Assembly (NCBI RefSeq): GCF_002979775.1
Contig: NZ_PCPR01000027.1
Coordinates: 1 to 64,000, forward strand
Direction of reading: 5' to 3'
Length of the DNA: 64,000 nucleotides
Source: Arthrobacter sp. MYb23
Lineage (GTDB): Bacteria > Actinomycetota > Actinomycetes > Actinomycetales > Micrococcaceae
The notes beneath the pieces are model-generated. The model did not search any database and was not told where the DNA came from. It saw only the letters and a program-made list of their open reading frames with translations. A program made the position numbers and the translations under genes. Of this stretch, positions 17,291 through 26,192 are shown piece after piece (the stretch's first letter is position 1; every line of letters begins with the position of its first letter).

Positions 17291-18655
17291 CTACGCCGCG
17301 GTACCAGCGTTAGCGGAAACTTCGGGTGCAAAGCTACTGCTGAGCCCGTGGACGAGCTCCACTACCGCGGAATCCCGCGCGAGCTCAGCATCCAGCAACT
17401 CGACGAGGGCAGCAGTGCGCGCAAGGCCGGAAACCCGGTTGGCCTCTGCCACTGCCTCCGACTGCGGGTCCTGCAGGCCGGGGGTCGACTCCACGTAGGC
17501 GGCCCACGCGGCAATCATCCGGGCTGCGCCCTCGCCGCTCCGGCCCGCCTCACGCTCAGCCCGGAGCACGGGGATGGCCCTCATCCGGAGTTTGGTGCTG
17601 GCATCCATGGCGATCTGGGCCAAGTGGTGGGCGATCCGCGAATTACCAAAGCGATCCAGCAAGGCCGCCCTGTACTCAGGAATGCCCAACTCGTCGGCGG
17701 CAAGGTGGCGGGATGCTTCGTCCCAGAACTCCTTCACAGCTTGCAAGCACACAGGATCAGCCAAGGCTGCGGCAACAGTGGTGTGCCCGCGAAGCTGTCC
17801 GGCGTAAGCCAGGATGGAGTGCGCGCCGTTGAGGAGCCAGAGTTTACGGTTTTCGTAAGGCTCTATGTGGTCCACGAAGACGGCGCCGGCATCCTCCCAG
17901 CGGGGGCGCCCAGCAGGGAAGTCACCGCTGAGTACCCAGTTGTGGAAGGGCTCGGCCACCACCGGTGCTTCATCCCGGTAGCCGCACTCGCGGGCAACCA
18001 GCTGAACGTCCTCATCGGTGGTGCGCGGGGTGATCCTGTCCACCGAGGTGCTCACGAAGCTGACGTTGGCGTCAATCCATTCCGCCAGCCCGGCGTCGAC
18101 CTCCATGGCAAGGTTCCCCACCGCACGGCGTGCCACGTTGCCGTTGTCCGAAAGGTTGTCGCAAGACACCACGGCGAGCGGACCGGCGTCGGCGTCCCTG
18201 CGGGCGGCGAGGCCGCGGACCAACCGCCCCAACGGCGTCGTGGGCTTTTCGCCGGCACGCAGCAGCGGCACGTCATCCGCGCCAAACCCGTAGGCGGCTT
18301 CCGTGATGGTCAGCGTGACCACCGCGGTTTGTGGTGACGCCACCAAGTCAACCAAGCGGTCAACGTCGGCGCCGTCTACGGCTTCCACAATGCTGCCCAC
18401 AACCTCGAACGAATCCCCCGAATCCGAGCGCTCCACTACCGTGAACAGTCCGTCTTGGGCGGCGAGAACTTCGGCAGCGTCCGGGCGGCGACCAGTGAAT
18501 GAGGCAATGCCCCACTCCCCCGCGTCGCCGGCGTGCTGCGTGTACCAGGCCTGATGCGAACGGTGAAAGGCGCCCAGGCCCAGGTGAACAATGCGCACGG
18601 GAGCTTTGGCGTGTGGCGCAACGTGGCGGCTGAGGAGCGGCAGTTCGGCGGTCAT
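17291..18655 (-). CDS. uxuB: Mannitol dehydrogenase family oxidoreductase, probable fructuronate reductase
   Basis: A 454-residue long-chain polyol dehydrogenase with an N-terminal NAD-binding region (RIVHLGLGAFHRSHQAWYTQ) and the family Lys/Asn elements in the C-terminal helical domain. UxuB reduces D-fructuronate to D-mannonate with NADH; mannitol or arabinitol 2-dehydrogenase are the other family activities. The assignment as fructuronate reductase rests on context: its start overlaps the uxaC stop by 4 bases (ATGA), so the isomerase product would be handed straight to this enzyme, and manD lies next to it in the same regulon. Confidence 0.85.
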   Translation of the reverse strand: MTAELPLLSRHVAPHAKAPVRIVHLGLGAFHRSHQAWYTQHAGDAGEWGIASFTGRRPDAAEVLAAQDGLFTVVERSDSGDSFEVVGSIVEAVDGADVDRLVDLVASPQTAVVTLTITEAAYGFGADDVPLLRAGEKPTTPLGRLVRGLAARRDADAGPLAVVSCDNLSDNGNVARRAVGNLAMEVDAGLAEWIDANVSFVSTSVDRITPRTTDEDVQLVARECGYRDEAPVVAEPFHNWVLSGDFPAGRPRWEDAGAVFVDHIEPYENRKLWLLNGAHSILAYAGQLRGHTTVAAALADPVCLQAVKEFWDEASRHLAADELGIPEYRAALLDRFGNSRIAHHLAQIAMDASTKLRMRAIPVLRAEREAGRSGEGAARMIAAWAAYVESTPGLQDPQSEAVAEANRVSGLARTAALVELLDAELARDSAVVELVHGLSSSFAPEVSANAGTAA

Positions 18656-20058
18656 AGCTTGAACACCCGGCGGGGCGAGGAATCGACGACGTCGAGAATC
18701 AACTCGTGCGCACGGTCTTCGGTAACACGGTGCTCGGCTACAAGACGCGCGAGGAAGGACGCTTCAATCCTGCGGGAGGCGTCATGCCTTGCCGGGATGG
18801 AGCAGAACGCGCGGGTGTCATCAATAAAGCCGGAGGACCGGGAGAAGCCAGCGGTTTCCGTGACTGCGGAGCGGAAGCGCAGCATGGCGTCCGGCGCGTC
18901 GAGGAACCACCACGGTGCGCCGATGTAGACGGACGGGTAGAAGCCGGCCAACGGTGCGAGTTCACGGGAGAAGACGGTCTCATCCAGGGTGAAGAGCACC
19001 AGGTGGAAATCCTTGGCCGTGCCGAAGTCCTGCAGCAACGGACGGATGGCCTCGGTGTAGTTCACGGCGAACGGAATGTCGTGACCGGTGTCGGCCCCAA
19101 ATGACTCGAACGTAGGGCCGTGGTGGTTCCGGTACGAGCCTGGGTGGATGGTCATGACCAGTCCGTCGGCCACGGACATGCGTGCCATCTGGTACATCAT
19201 GTGGGCCTCGAACGCATCACGGTCAGCAGCAGTTGCTTTGCCGGCGCGCGCCCGCTCAAAGAGCGCTTCCGCATCCGCGGCATCCAATTTGAGGGTTGCC
19301 GGAGTGCGGACGCCATGGTCCGCGGAAACGGCGCCATGCTCCACAAAATAACGACGGCGGTTCTCAAGCGCCGCAATATAGCCCTTGTAGCCAGTGGCAC
19401 CGTCAGCAGCCGTCTCCACCAAACGGTCAACATTGCTGCTCCACTGCGGATGCGCCACGTTCAGGTAGGCATCCGGACGGAAGGTTGGCAGAACGCGGCC
19501 GTTGAAGCTGGGGTCCTCGGTGAGGGCCCTGTGGCTGGCAAGGTTGTCCAGGGGATCGTCAGTGGTGGCCAGGACCTCTATGTTGAAGTCCTTGAAGAGC
19601 TGCCGCGGACGGAAGTCCGGCTCAACCAGCTTCGCGGCGATCGCGTCATAGCTGGCATCGGCGGGCAACTCGCTGAGATCTGCGCCGAGCTTGAACACGT
19701 CGTCGAACTGGGTGCGCAGCCAGTAACCGGAGGCGGTGCCCTCGAACAGCGGCCACGCTTCAACGAACTGCCGCCAGATCTCCCGGGATTCCGGCGCCGA
19801 CGCGGTGCCGGCCAGCAACTGATCCATCGGAACACCGTTGGCGTGGATCAGGCGGGTGACGTAATGGTCCGGACTGACCAGGAGTGCCGCGGGGTCGGGG
19901 AACGGCGTGTTCTGTTCGATGACAGCGGCGTCAACGTGGCCGTGGGGAGAAATGATGGGCAGGTCCTGGACGCGCTCCAGCAAGGACCGCGCGATGCTGC
20001 GCGTCCCGGGATCTGCGGGCAGGAGCCTGTCAGGGTGTGCGGCAATGGACTGTGACAT
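18652..20058 (-). CDS. uxaC: Glucuronate isomerase
   Basis: Isomerises D-glucuronate to D-fructuronate (and galacturonate to tagaturonate) in the cytoplasm. The 468-residue product carries the amidohydrolase-like metal motif ISPHGHVDA (residues 36-44) and a FDYGxxxPF-type equivalent region downstream, and its length matches the UxaC family. It is the first gene of a two-gene unit with the uxuB-like gene (ATGA overlap). The operator-like GTCAACCGGTTGCC lies about 32 bases upstream of the start, where it would block transcription or translation initiation when bound. Confidence 0.9.
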   Translation of the reverse strand: MSQSIAAHPDRLLPADPGTRSIARSLLERVQDLPIISPHGHVDAAVIEQNTPFPDPAALLVSPDHYVTRLIHANGVPMDQLLAGTASAPESREIWRQFVEAWPLFEGTASGYWLRTQFDDVFKLGADLSELPADASYDAIAAKLVEPDFRPRQLFKDFNIEVLATTDDPLDNLASHRALTEDPSFNGRVLPTFRPDAYLNVAHPQWSSNVDRLVETAADGATGYKGYIAALENRRRYFVEHGAVSADHGVRTPATLKLDAADAEALFERARAGKATAADRDAFEAHMMYQMARMSVADGLVMTIHPGSYRNHHGPTFESFGADTGHDIPFAVNYTEAIRPLLQDFGTAKDFHLVLFTLDETVFSRELAPLAGFYPSVYIGAPWWFLDAPDAMLRFRSAVTETAGFSRSSGFIDDTRAFCSIPARHDASRRIEASFLARLVAEHRVTEDRAHELILDVVDSSPRRVFKL

Positions 20059-20089
20059 AGCTCAATCTTGCGTTCCGGCTCCGCGTTTT

Positions 20090-20103
20090 GTCAACCGGTT
20101 GCC
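20090..20103. promoter_or_regulatory. LacI-type operator before uxaC
   Basis: GTCAACCGGTTGCC differs at one base from the perfect palindrome at 15,695 and lies just upstream of uxaC. Confidence 0.62.
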
Positions 20104-20150
20104 AAATATTGCCACGCTGTTGCATCTTGCAGTGCGCCGGGATGCTGAGG

Positions 20151-21197
20151 TTAGACGAGAAGCCGTCCGCTGGACCCGCGAACCACGAGTTCGGTTTCCA
20201 CCCGGACAGCTTCAAGCGGGGCCTCATGACCCTGCAACATATCCAGGAGGATGGTCACGGCACGGGTGCCGCACTCCCCCAAGGGTGATCGCACCGTGGT
20301 CAACGCGGGAGTGGTGAAATCAGCGCCGAAAATGTCGTCAAAGCCAACAATGCTGATCTGGTCCGGAACACTCATCCCGCCAGCCTGCAGCTCCTGCATC
20401 AGGCCGATGGCCAGGAGATCGTTGTAGGTGATCACTGCCGTCGCGCCGCTTTCCAGGACGTCCCGCGCAACTTGCCTGCCGCCGTCGACCGTTGGTTTGG
20501 ACGATTCAAGGCGCACCGCGCTGAGCTTGGACCACTCAGCGGCGGCTTTGACGCCCTCCCAGCGGCGGCCCGTCATCCACGACTGCGCCGGTCCCGCAAC
20601 ATACGCGAGCTTTTGGTGGCCGTTGGCGGCCAGGCTGCGCACGGCTTCGCTGATGCCCTTGTTGACGTCCGGCACCACGCACGGGACACCGGTGATTTCA
20701 CGGTTGATGACTGCTACGGGCTTGTCCGCAGCCAAGTCCCGGATCTGGTCATCGTCCATGCGGGGGCTTGCCAGAATGAGGCCATCCACGGTGCTCAGCA
20801 GGCGCCGGGCGGCGGTTACTTCGGTTTCCGGCGACTCCGCGGACTCGGCCAGAACCAGGGTGTAATCCCGGGCGGATCCAGTGGTTTCCGCACCACGGAT
20901 GATGTCAAAGAACGTGGGGTTGGTGATGTCCGCGACGATCAACCCGATGGTCTGGGTACGTCCGGTGGGGAGGGCGCGGGCGAACGGATTCACCTGATAG
21001 TTCAGCTCTGCCGCGGCGTCCTCAATGATTTTCTGCGTCTTGGCGCTCACGCGGCCCGGCTTGCTCAGGGCGCGGGACACAGTGGAGGGATTCACGCCCG
21101 CCAGCTTCGCGATGTCGTAAATCGTGGCAGAGGACTTCTCTCCCCGGCCTCGTTTGATGGGGGCGGTTGCTGCTCCGGTGCTCGTCAGGTCAGTCAC
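20151..21197 (-). CDS. LacI-family regulator, candidate regulator of the uronate genes
   Basis: N-terminal LacI helix-turn-helix (IYDIAKLAGVNPSTVSRALS) and hinge, followed by a sugar-sensing domain. The GTG at 21,197 is the likely start because the longer frame runs through the terminator hairpin at 21,228; a GGAG lies only 3 bases before it, which is close. The stretch FDDIFGADFTTPALTTV also occurs, with small changes, in the regulator at 30,946, so the two are paralogs. Its place between uxaC and the oxidoreductase gene makes it a good candidate to bind the GGCAACCGGTTGCC sites. Confidence 0.85.
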   Translation of the reverse strand: MTDLTSTGAATAPIKRGRGEKSSATIYDIAKLAGVNPSTVSRALSKPGRVSAKTQKIIEDAAAELNYQVNPFARALPTGRTQTIGLIVADITNPTFFDIIRGAETTGSARDYTLVLAESAESPETEVTAARRLLSTVDGLILASPRMDDDQIRDLAADKPVAVINREITGVPCVVPDVNKGISEAVRSLAANGHQKLAYVAGPAQSWMTGRRWEGVKAAAEWSKLSAVRLESSKPTVDGGRQVARDVLESGATAVITYNDLLAIGLMQELQAGGMSVPDQISIVGFDDIFGADFTTPALTTVRSPLGECGTRAVTILLDMLQGHEAPLEAVRVETELVVRGSSGRLLV

Positions 21198-21227
21198 CGC
21201 TCCATCGTAGACCTCATGGCAACAAAA

Positions 21228-21263
21228 CAGGCCGGTTGCCAAAGAATGGTGACAACCGGCCTG
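21228..21263 (-). terminator. Rho-independent terminator between oxidoreductase and LacI genes
   Basis: CAGGCCGGTTG and CAACCGGCCTG form a perfect 11-bp stem with a 14-base loop. On the minus strand it starts 11 bases after the stop at 21,275 and ends in TTTTG. The stem also contains the GGTTGCC half of the operator motif. Confidence 0.7.
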
Positions 21264-21274
21264 CTCCAAATGGG

Positions 21275-22441
21275 CTAGGAACGCTCAGGGAACTTACCCT
21301 CTTCAGCGATGCGTTTGTTGAGCTCCTGCAGGAATTCATCCTCGTCAAAGTCCAAGGACACTTCCTTGCCGGTCCAGCTGGAGAGATGGATGGCGTTGGC
21401 CAGGCGAACACCGTTGATACCGTCTGAGCCCGGAGCAAGAAGCGGAGTGCCGTCCAGGATGTTGGCTGCAAAGTTTTCCAGGACGCCGGCGTGCTGGCCG
21501 CCCCACGCGGACTCGAACTCGATGACCTCGCTGCTGTACAGCTCTTCGCGGTTCAGCTGGCCCATGAAGAGCTTGCGGACGCCGTCCATATCCATCGAAT
21601 CGCTGATTTCCCGCTCAGGTTTGACCAGTCGGGTTACGGTGGCCACCTTGCTGTCTTCCACCACGATCTTGCCCTGGTCGCCCAGGATCTCGAACCTGTC
21701 AGTTCCCACGATGTCGTGGGTGGCCGTCACAAAGACGCCCGTGGCGCCGTCGCCGTAGTCCACCACTGCCGTCACTTCATCCTCGACGGCGATGTCGCGG
21801 CGGAAGCCGTACGCCACCTTGGAGTACACGGACTGGGGGACGCCGCAGATCCACTGCCACAGGTCCAGCTGGTGCGGCGCCTGGTTGACCAGGACGCCAC
21901 CGCCCTCGCCGCCCCAGGTAGCACGCCACTCGCTGGAGTTGTAGTACCCCTGCGGGCGCCACCAGTTGGTGATGATCCAGTTGGAGCGGCGGATCTTGCC
22001 GATCTCACCGTTATCAACGATTTCCTTCAGCTTCTTGTACAGCGGGTTATTGCGCTGATTGAACATGATGCCGAAGGAAAGCTCCGGCTTGGAGGCGGCG
22101 AACTCGTTCAGCTCCTTGACCTGCTTGGTGTAGACCCCGGCGGGCTTCTCCACGAGCGCGTGGATGTTGCGCTTGAGTGTTTCGATGCCCATCTCCGGGT
22201 GCAGGAAGTGCGGCACGCAGGTGACGATCGCGTCTACGGATCCGCTCTCCAGCAGGGTGATGTAGTCGTCGTAGAACGGGACCTCCGGATACTGCGATGC
22301 TGCGAGTTCCTTCTTGGCAGGATCAACATCGCAGATCGCGCCGATCTCCATATTGGGCACCAGTCCGTCCGTGATGAACTTGGCGTAGGCGCCGCCTTGC
22401 TGACCCAGGCCGATGATGCCGAGGCGTACTTTCTTGCTCAT
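21275..22441 (-). CDS. Gfo/Idh/MocA-family oxidoreductase
   Basis: NAD(P)-dependent dehydrogenase of 388 residues. The N-terminal Rossmann glycine motif reads LGIIGLGQQGGAY, and the family Lys of the EKPAG motif (HALVEKPAGVYT) lies near residue 100. The C-terminal half forms the substrate domain. AGGAG is found 9 bases before the ATG. It is followed, in transcription order, by the terminator at 21,228 and is preceded 30 bases upstream by a TIM-barrel isomerase gene, a pairing common in inositol and keto-sugar catabolism. The substrate is unknown. Confidence 0.85.
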   Translation of the reverse strand: MSKKVRLGIIGLGQQGGAYAKFITDGLVPNMEIGAICDVDPAKKELAASQYPEVPFYDDYITLLESGSVDAIVTCVPHFLHPEMGIETLKRNIHALVEKPAGVYTKQVKELNEFAASKPELSFGIMFNQRNNPLYKKLKEIVDNGEIGKIRRSNWIITNWWRPQGYYNSSEWRATWGGEGGGVLVNQAPHQLDLWQWICGVPQSVYSKVAYGFRRDIAVEDEVTAVVDYGDGATGVFVTATHDIVGTDRFEILGDQGKIVVEDSKVATVTRLVKPEREISDSMDMDGVRKLFMGQLNREELYSSEVIEFESAWGGQHAGVLENFAANILDGTPLLAPGSDGINGVRLANAIHLSSWTGKEVSLDFDEDEFLQELNKRIAEEGKFPERS

Positions 22442-22471
22442 GAATGCAATCTCCTGTGTATAGAAAGAAAT

Positions 22472-23332
22472 CTAGAAAAGCTCGGCGTGGCCCATGGCCA
22501 CCAGGTTGTCGTACGAGGTCTGGAGCGCATCCCACACGGTCCGCCCATAGAGCTCGTCCTGCTCCACCAGGAGGTACCGGGCACCTGCGGCGACGGCGGC
22601 AGGAATGATGGAGGGGAAGTCCAGGTTGCCTTCGCCCACTTCGGCGAACTGCACCACGTTGCGGAACTCAGCCATGAACCCGGGGAAGTCGCCCTTCTCC
22701 AAAAGCCCGAAGGACGATTCCGGCATCTGACCGATTCTGTAATCCTTGAGGTGCACCATGGCAGTATTACCGGCGTACTTTTCGAGGGTCCGCACGGGAT
22801 CGAGGCCGCCGCGCTGCACCCAGTGCACGTCAATCTCCATGCCCATGGCCGGCGAGTTTTCGGCGATGATGTCCAGCATGTATTTGCCGTCGAACTTTGC
22901 GAACTCGATGTGGTGGTTGTGGTAGTACAAGCTGATGCCGTGTTCCTGGAGCCGTTCGGCATAACCGTTGGCTTGCTTGGCGAATTCAACCACCGAGTCC
23001 AGTGATTTCATGGCCCCGAATGGCAGCATCCCGATGCGCAGCAACGAGCTGTCCAGCCGCTTGGCATCGTCCACGATCTTGTCGAAGTTGTCCGCCAGTG
23101 ATTCCACGGGCATGCCCTTGCGGCCTTCAATGTTGACCGAAAGCGCAGCGATGTCCATGCCCAGCTCTGTGCGTGAGCGGTCCAGCTCGCCCACATTCTC
23201 CGGGGTCATGGGGATCTGGGAGATTTCGACGGCGTTGTAGCCGATCGCACTGACCTTGCGGAGCGTTTCGAATGCTCCAACGTCAGCAAAACTGTCCTTC
23301 AGCATCATGGCTTGGACGCCTATTGTGGCCAC
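22472..23332 (-). CDS. Sugar phosphate isomerase/epimerase, AP-endonuclease-2-type TIM barrel
   Basis: A 286-residue xylose-isomerase-like TIM barrel. Metal-binding Glu/Asp/His positions are recognisable in YYHNHHIEFAK, MEIDVHWVQRGG and VHLKDYRIG. Start is GTG at 23,332 with GGAGG 5 bases upstream. Relatives include IolE, IolI, hydroxypyruvate isomerase and 3-keto-glycoside lyases or epimerases. Its neighbour, the Gfo/Idh/MocA oxidoreductase at 21,275, suggests the two act in sequence on an oxidised sugar or cyclitol. The paralogous pair at 28,832 and 29,901 has the same two families. Confidence 0.82.
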   Translation of the reverse strand: MATIGVQAMMLKDSFADVGAFETLRKVSAIGYNAVEISQIPMTPENVGELDRSRTELGMDIAALSVNIEGRKGMPVESLADNFDKIVDDAKRLDSSLLRIGMLPFGAMKSLDSVVEFAKQANGYAERLQEHGISLYYHNHHIEFAKFDGKYMLDIIAENSPAMGMEIDVHWVQRGGLDPVRTLEKYAGNTAMVHLKDYRIGQMPESSFGLLEKGDFPGFMAEFRNVVQFAEVGEGNLDFPSIIPAAVAAGARYLLVEQDELYGRTVWDALQTSYDNLVAMGHAELF

Positions 23333-23394
23333 TTTTTCCTCCGGGGTTTCCGGGCCCTTCCGGACCCTGGATGTGTGATGGGATGCCGGGCTGT

Positions 23395-24294
23395 TCAGGC
23401 CACGGCACCTTGCTGTTCTATTTGGCTGTGTTGGTTGGCGAGTAGGCGGTGGCGGTCTGCCCGGCGTTGTTCCTGCCGGTCAGGATCAGGCACGGGCGAG
23501 GCGAGCAGCAGCCGCTGGGTGTAGGGGTGTTCGGGATCGCGGGTGACCACCTCGGCGGGGCCTTGCTCCACAATTTCGCCGTGGTACATGACGGCCACAC
23601 GGTGGCTGATGTGTCGCACGACGTCGAGGTCGTGGGAGACGAACAAGTACGAGACGCCGGTGTCCTTTTGGATCTGCAGGAAGAGGTCCAGCACGCGGGC
23701 CTGGGTGGAGAGGTCCAGTGCACTGACGGGTTCGTCGCAGACAATCAGCTTCGGGGACAGGGCAAGAGCCCGTGCAATCGCAACACGCTGGCGCTGGCCG
23801 CCACTGAACTCCCGCGGCAGCCGGTGGATGGCGTCCGTTGGCAGGCCCACCTGGTCCAGCAGTTCCTTGACGCGTTTCTTGGCAGCAGCAGGCGCCATGC
23901 CCTGCACGCCCAACGGCTCAGCGAGGATGTCGCCGATTTCCAGCGCCGGGTTCAGCGAGGTGTACGGGTCCTGGAAAACCACTTGCAGGTCACGGCTGAG
24001 CGTCCGGCGTTCTTTGCGGGACGCGTTGCTGATGTCGTTGCCCTCGAAGATCACCTTTCCGGCGGTGACCGGTGCCAGGCCCAGGACGGCGCGGCCAAGG
24101 GTGGTCTTCCCCGAACCGGACTCCCCCACCAAACCCAGGGTCTCTCCCTGGCCGATGGTGATGTTGATGTCCGTCAACGCCCGGAAGGGCTTGGCCCGGA
24201 ACCGCTTGCTGGGGTACTCCACCACCAGGTTCTCCACGGACAGGAGCGCAGACTTCTGCGATGAGTGCGGCTGCTGGCTAAGTGAAGTGCTCAT
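23395..24294 (-). CDS. Dpp/Opp-type ABC transporter ATPase (DppF-like)
   Basis: Second ATPase of a family-5 importer, 299 residues. Walker A is GESGSGKTT, the signature is FSGGQRQRVAIARAL, and Walker B is LIVCDEPVSALD. The start at 24,294 overlaps the previous stop (ATGA); the longer open frame upstream is not needed. The oligopeptide-transporter Zn/FeS-type C-terminal extension of Opp/Dpp ATPases is short here. In soil actinobacteria many such transporters move oligosaccharides rather than peptides, and the surrounding sugar-acid enzymes favour a carbohydrate substrate. Confidence 0.87.
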   Translation of the reverse strand: MSTSLSQQPHSSQKSALLSVENLVVEYPSKRFRAKPFRALTDINITIGQGETLGLVGESGSGKTTLGRAVLGLAPVTAGKVIFEGNDISNASRKERRTLSRDLQVVFQDPYTSLNPALEIGDILAEPLGVQGMAPAAAKKRVKELLDQVGLPTDAIHRLPREFSGGQRQRVAIARALALSPKLIVCDEPVSALDLSTQARVLDLFLQIQKDTGVSYLFVSHDLDVVRHISHRVAVMYHGEIVEQGPAEVVTRDPEHPYTQRLLLASPVPDPDRQEQRRADRHRLLANQHSQIEQQGAVA

Positions 24295-26192
24295 GCCACC
24301 GGCTCCTTCTGGGCTGATCCGGACTGTGCTGCTGATCCAGGCTTCGATACAAGCATGGTCATGGGGGTCTTTCCTTCGAGCATGGACCCCAGCAGGGTCT
24401 GCGTGTAAGGCTCTTTGGGGTTCCGGAGGATCTCGCGGACGGTGCCTTCTTCCACGAGCCTGCCGTTCTGCATCACGGCCACGCGGTCGCAAAGGTCGGC
24501 AACAACGCCAAAGTTGTGGGTCACCAGGATCACGCCGATGTTGAGCCGTTGCTGCAGCTCGCGCAGCAGGTCCAGCACATCGGCCTGCACGGTGACTTCC
24601 AGCGCGGTGGTGGGTTCGTCCGCGATCACCAGGTCCGGTTCGCAGCTGATGGCACCGGCAATCAGCACGCGCTGGGCCATTCCGCCGGAGACCTCGTGCG
24701 GGTAAGCGTTGAAAGTGCGTTCCGGGTTGGCAATGCCGACGTCGGTGAGCAGCTTGAGCGCACGCTGGCGGGCTTCTGCCTTGGAGATTCCCAGGACACG
24801 GACCATGGGTGTGACCAGCTGGTAGCCAATGGTGAACGCCGGGTCCAGGTTGCTCATGGGTTCCTGCGGAATGTAGGAGATCCGCTTGCCACGCAGTTTG
24901 GACAGCCGTTCCTGGCTGACGCGGTCATCGCCGGGAGCCACCGTGTAGTTGCCATCGAACTGGATGGAACCGCCAACAATCCGTGCGTTGTCCGGCAGCA
25001 GTCCCAGGATGGAGAACGCGGTCTGGGACTTGCCCGAGCCAGATTCTCCAACGATTCCCAGGATTTCGCCGCGGTCCACGTGGAATGAAACATCGTCCAC
25101 TACCTTCTTGATGGAACCGTCAGCCTGCGGATAGCCGACGCCCAGGTTGGTCACCTTGACCAGGTGGTGCTCGGTTCCGGCGTCGACGGCGGCCACGGAC
25201 TTCCGTGACTGTCGCGCCTTGGCGGGGTCCGGCGTCGTGCTTTCTGTCGTTGCAACCGCACGCTTCTTGCGGTGCTTGATCTTTTCGCCGTCTTCCAGGG
25301 CGTCGCGGATGGCGTTGCCCAGCAGGACCAGTCCGCCGATGGTCAGCGCCATGGCCAGTGCCGGCCACAGCAGCAGAGTCGGGGTGAGGTAGACGTTCTT
25401 GAAGCCCTCGGAGAGCATGACGCCCCAGGTGGCTTTGGTGGGATCGCCCAAGCCCAGGAATTCGAGTCCGGACTGGATGGCGATGGCAACCCCGGCAATT
25501 GCGGCGGTCTGGATGATGATGGGTGCACGGACCACGGAGAATATGTGGCGGGCAATGATGCTCAGATCGGACAAGCCGGAGACCCGTGCGGCATCGACGT
25601 AGAGCTCGTTCCGGACCGACTGCACTGCGGTGCGGGTGAGGCGGAAGTAGGACGGGCTGATCAGCACACCAAAGGCGATCATGGAGATCCATACCGACGG
25701 TCCGAAGGCTGCACGAATGGTGAGCAGGACGATCAGGCCGGGCAAGCTCATGAGGATGCTGACTACCCAGTTGGAGACGGCCTCGAACTTGCCGGCGTAG
25801 TAGCCGGCGATCAGGCCTGCCGGAAGTCCGATGGCAATGGCCACGCCAGCACACAGCAACGCGGACAACAACGTCAGCTGGGCGCCGAAGAGCAAGCGGC
25901 TCCAGGTATCGCGTCCTGCGCTGTCCGTGCCCAGGATGTTCACTGAATCCGGGGCGGCCAGGGTCTTGGAAATGTTGGCGAAGTTCTCTTCGAAGGGCGC
26001 GATCACCGGCGCCAGGATGGCCAGCGCAGCGATGGTCAGAAGGATCACCAGCGAGGCGATGCCCATGGGGTTCTTCAAGAGCCGGCGCATCACGGTGGAA
26101 CGGACCACCGTGCCGCTCTGACCTGATCCCGGCTTCGCCGCAAGGTCGGTAACTGCAGCAGTTGCTGCTGTTGAATCTACGGAGTCGCTCAT
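24291..26192 (-). CDS. Fused Dpp-type permease (DppC) and ATPase (DppD)
   Basis: One 633-residue frame encodes a DppC-like permease (about residues 20-300, with five or six hydrophobic segments and the GLGDPTKATWGVML loop typical of the EAA region) followed by a linker and a DppD-like ATPase (Walker A GESGSGKSQT, VSGGMAQRVLIAG as the signature, VIADEPTTALEV as Walker B). The start at 26,192 overlaps the preceding permease stop by 4 bases. Such permease-ATPase fusions recur in actinobacteria. The transported substrate is unknown. Confidence 0.85.
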   Translation of the reverse strand: MSDSVDSTAATAAVTDLAAKPGSGQSGTVVRSTVMRRLLKNPMGIASLVILLTIAALAILAPVIAPFEENFANISKTLAAPDSVNILGTDSAGRDTWSRLLFGAQLTLLSALLCAGVAIAIGLPAGLIAGYYAGKFEAVSNWVVSILMSLPGLIVLLTIRAAFGPSVWISMIAFGVLISPSYFRLTRTAVQSVRNELYVDAARVSGLSDLSIIARHIFSVVRAPIIIQTAAIAGVAIAIQSGLEFLGLGDPTKATWGVMLSEGFKNVYLTPTLLLWPALAMALTIGGLVLLGNAIRDALEDGEKIKHRKKRAVATTESTTPDPAKARQSRKSVAAVDAGTEHHLVKVTNLGVGYPQADGSIKKVVDDVSFHVDRGEILGIVGESGSGKSQTAFSILGLLPDNARIVGGSIQFDGNYTVAPGDDRVSQERLSKLRGKRISYIPQEPMSNLDPAFTIGYQLVTPMVRVLGISKAEARQRALKLLTDVGIANPERTFNAYPHEVSGGMAQRVLIAGAISCEPDLVIADEPTTALEVTVQADVLDLLRELQQRLNIGVILVTHNFGVVADLCDRVAVMQNGRLVEEGTVREILRNPKEPYTQTLLGSMLEGKTPMTMLVSKPGSAAQSGSAQKEPVA

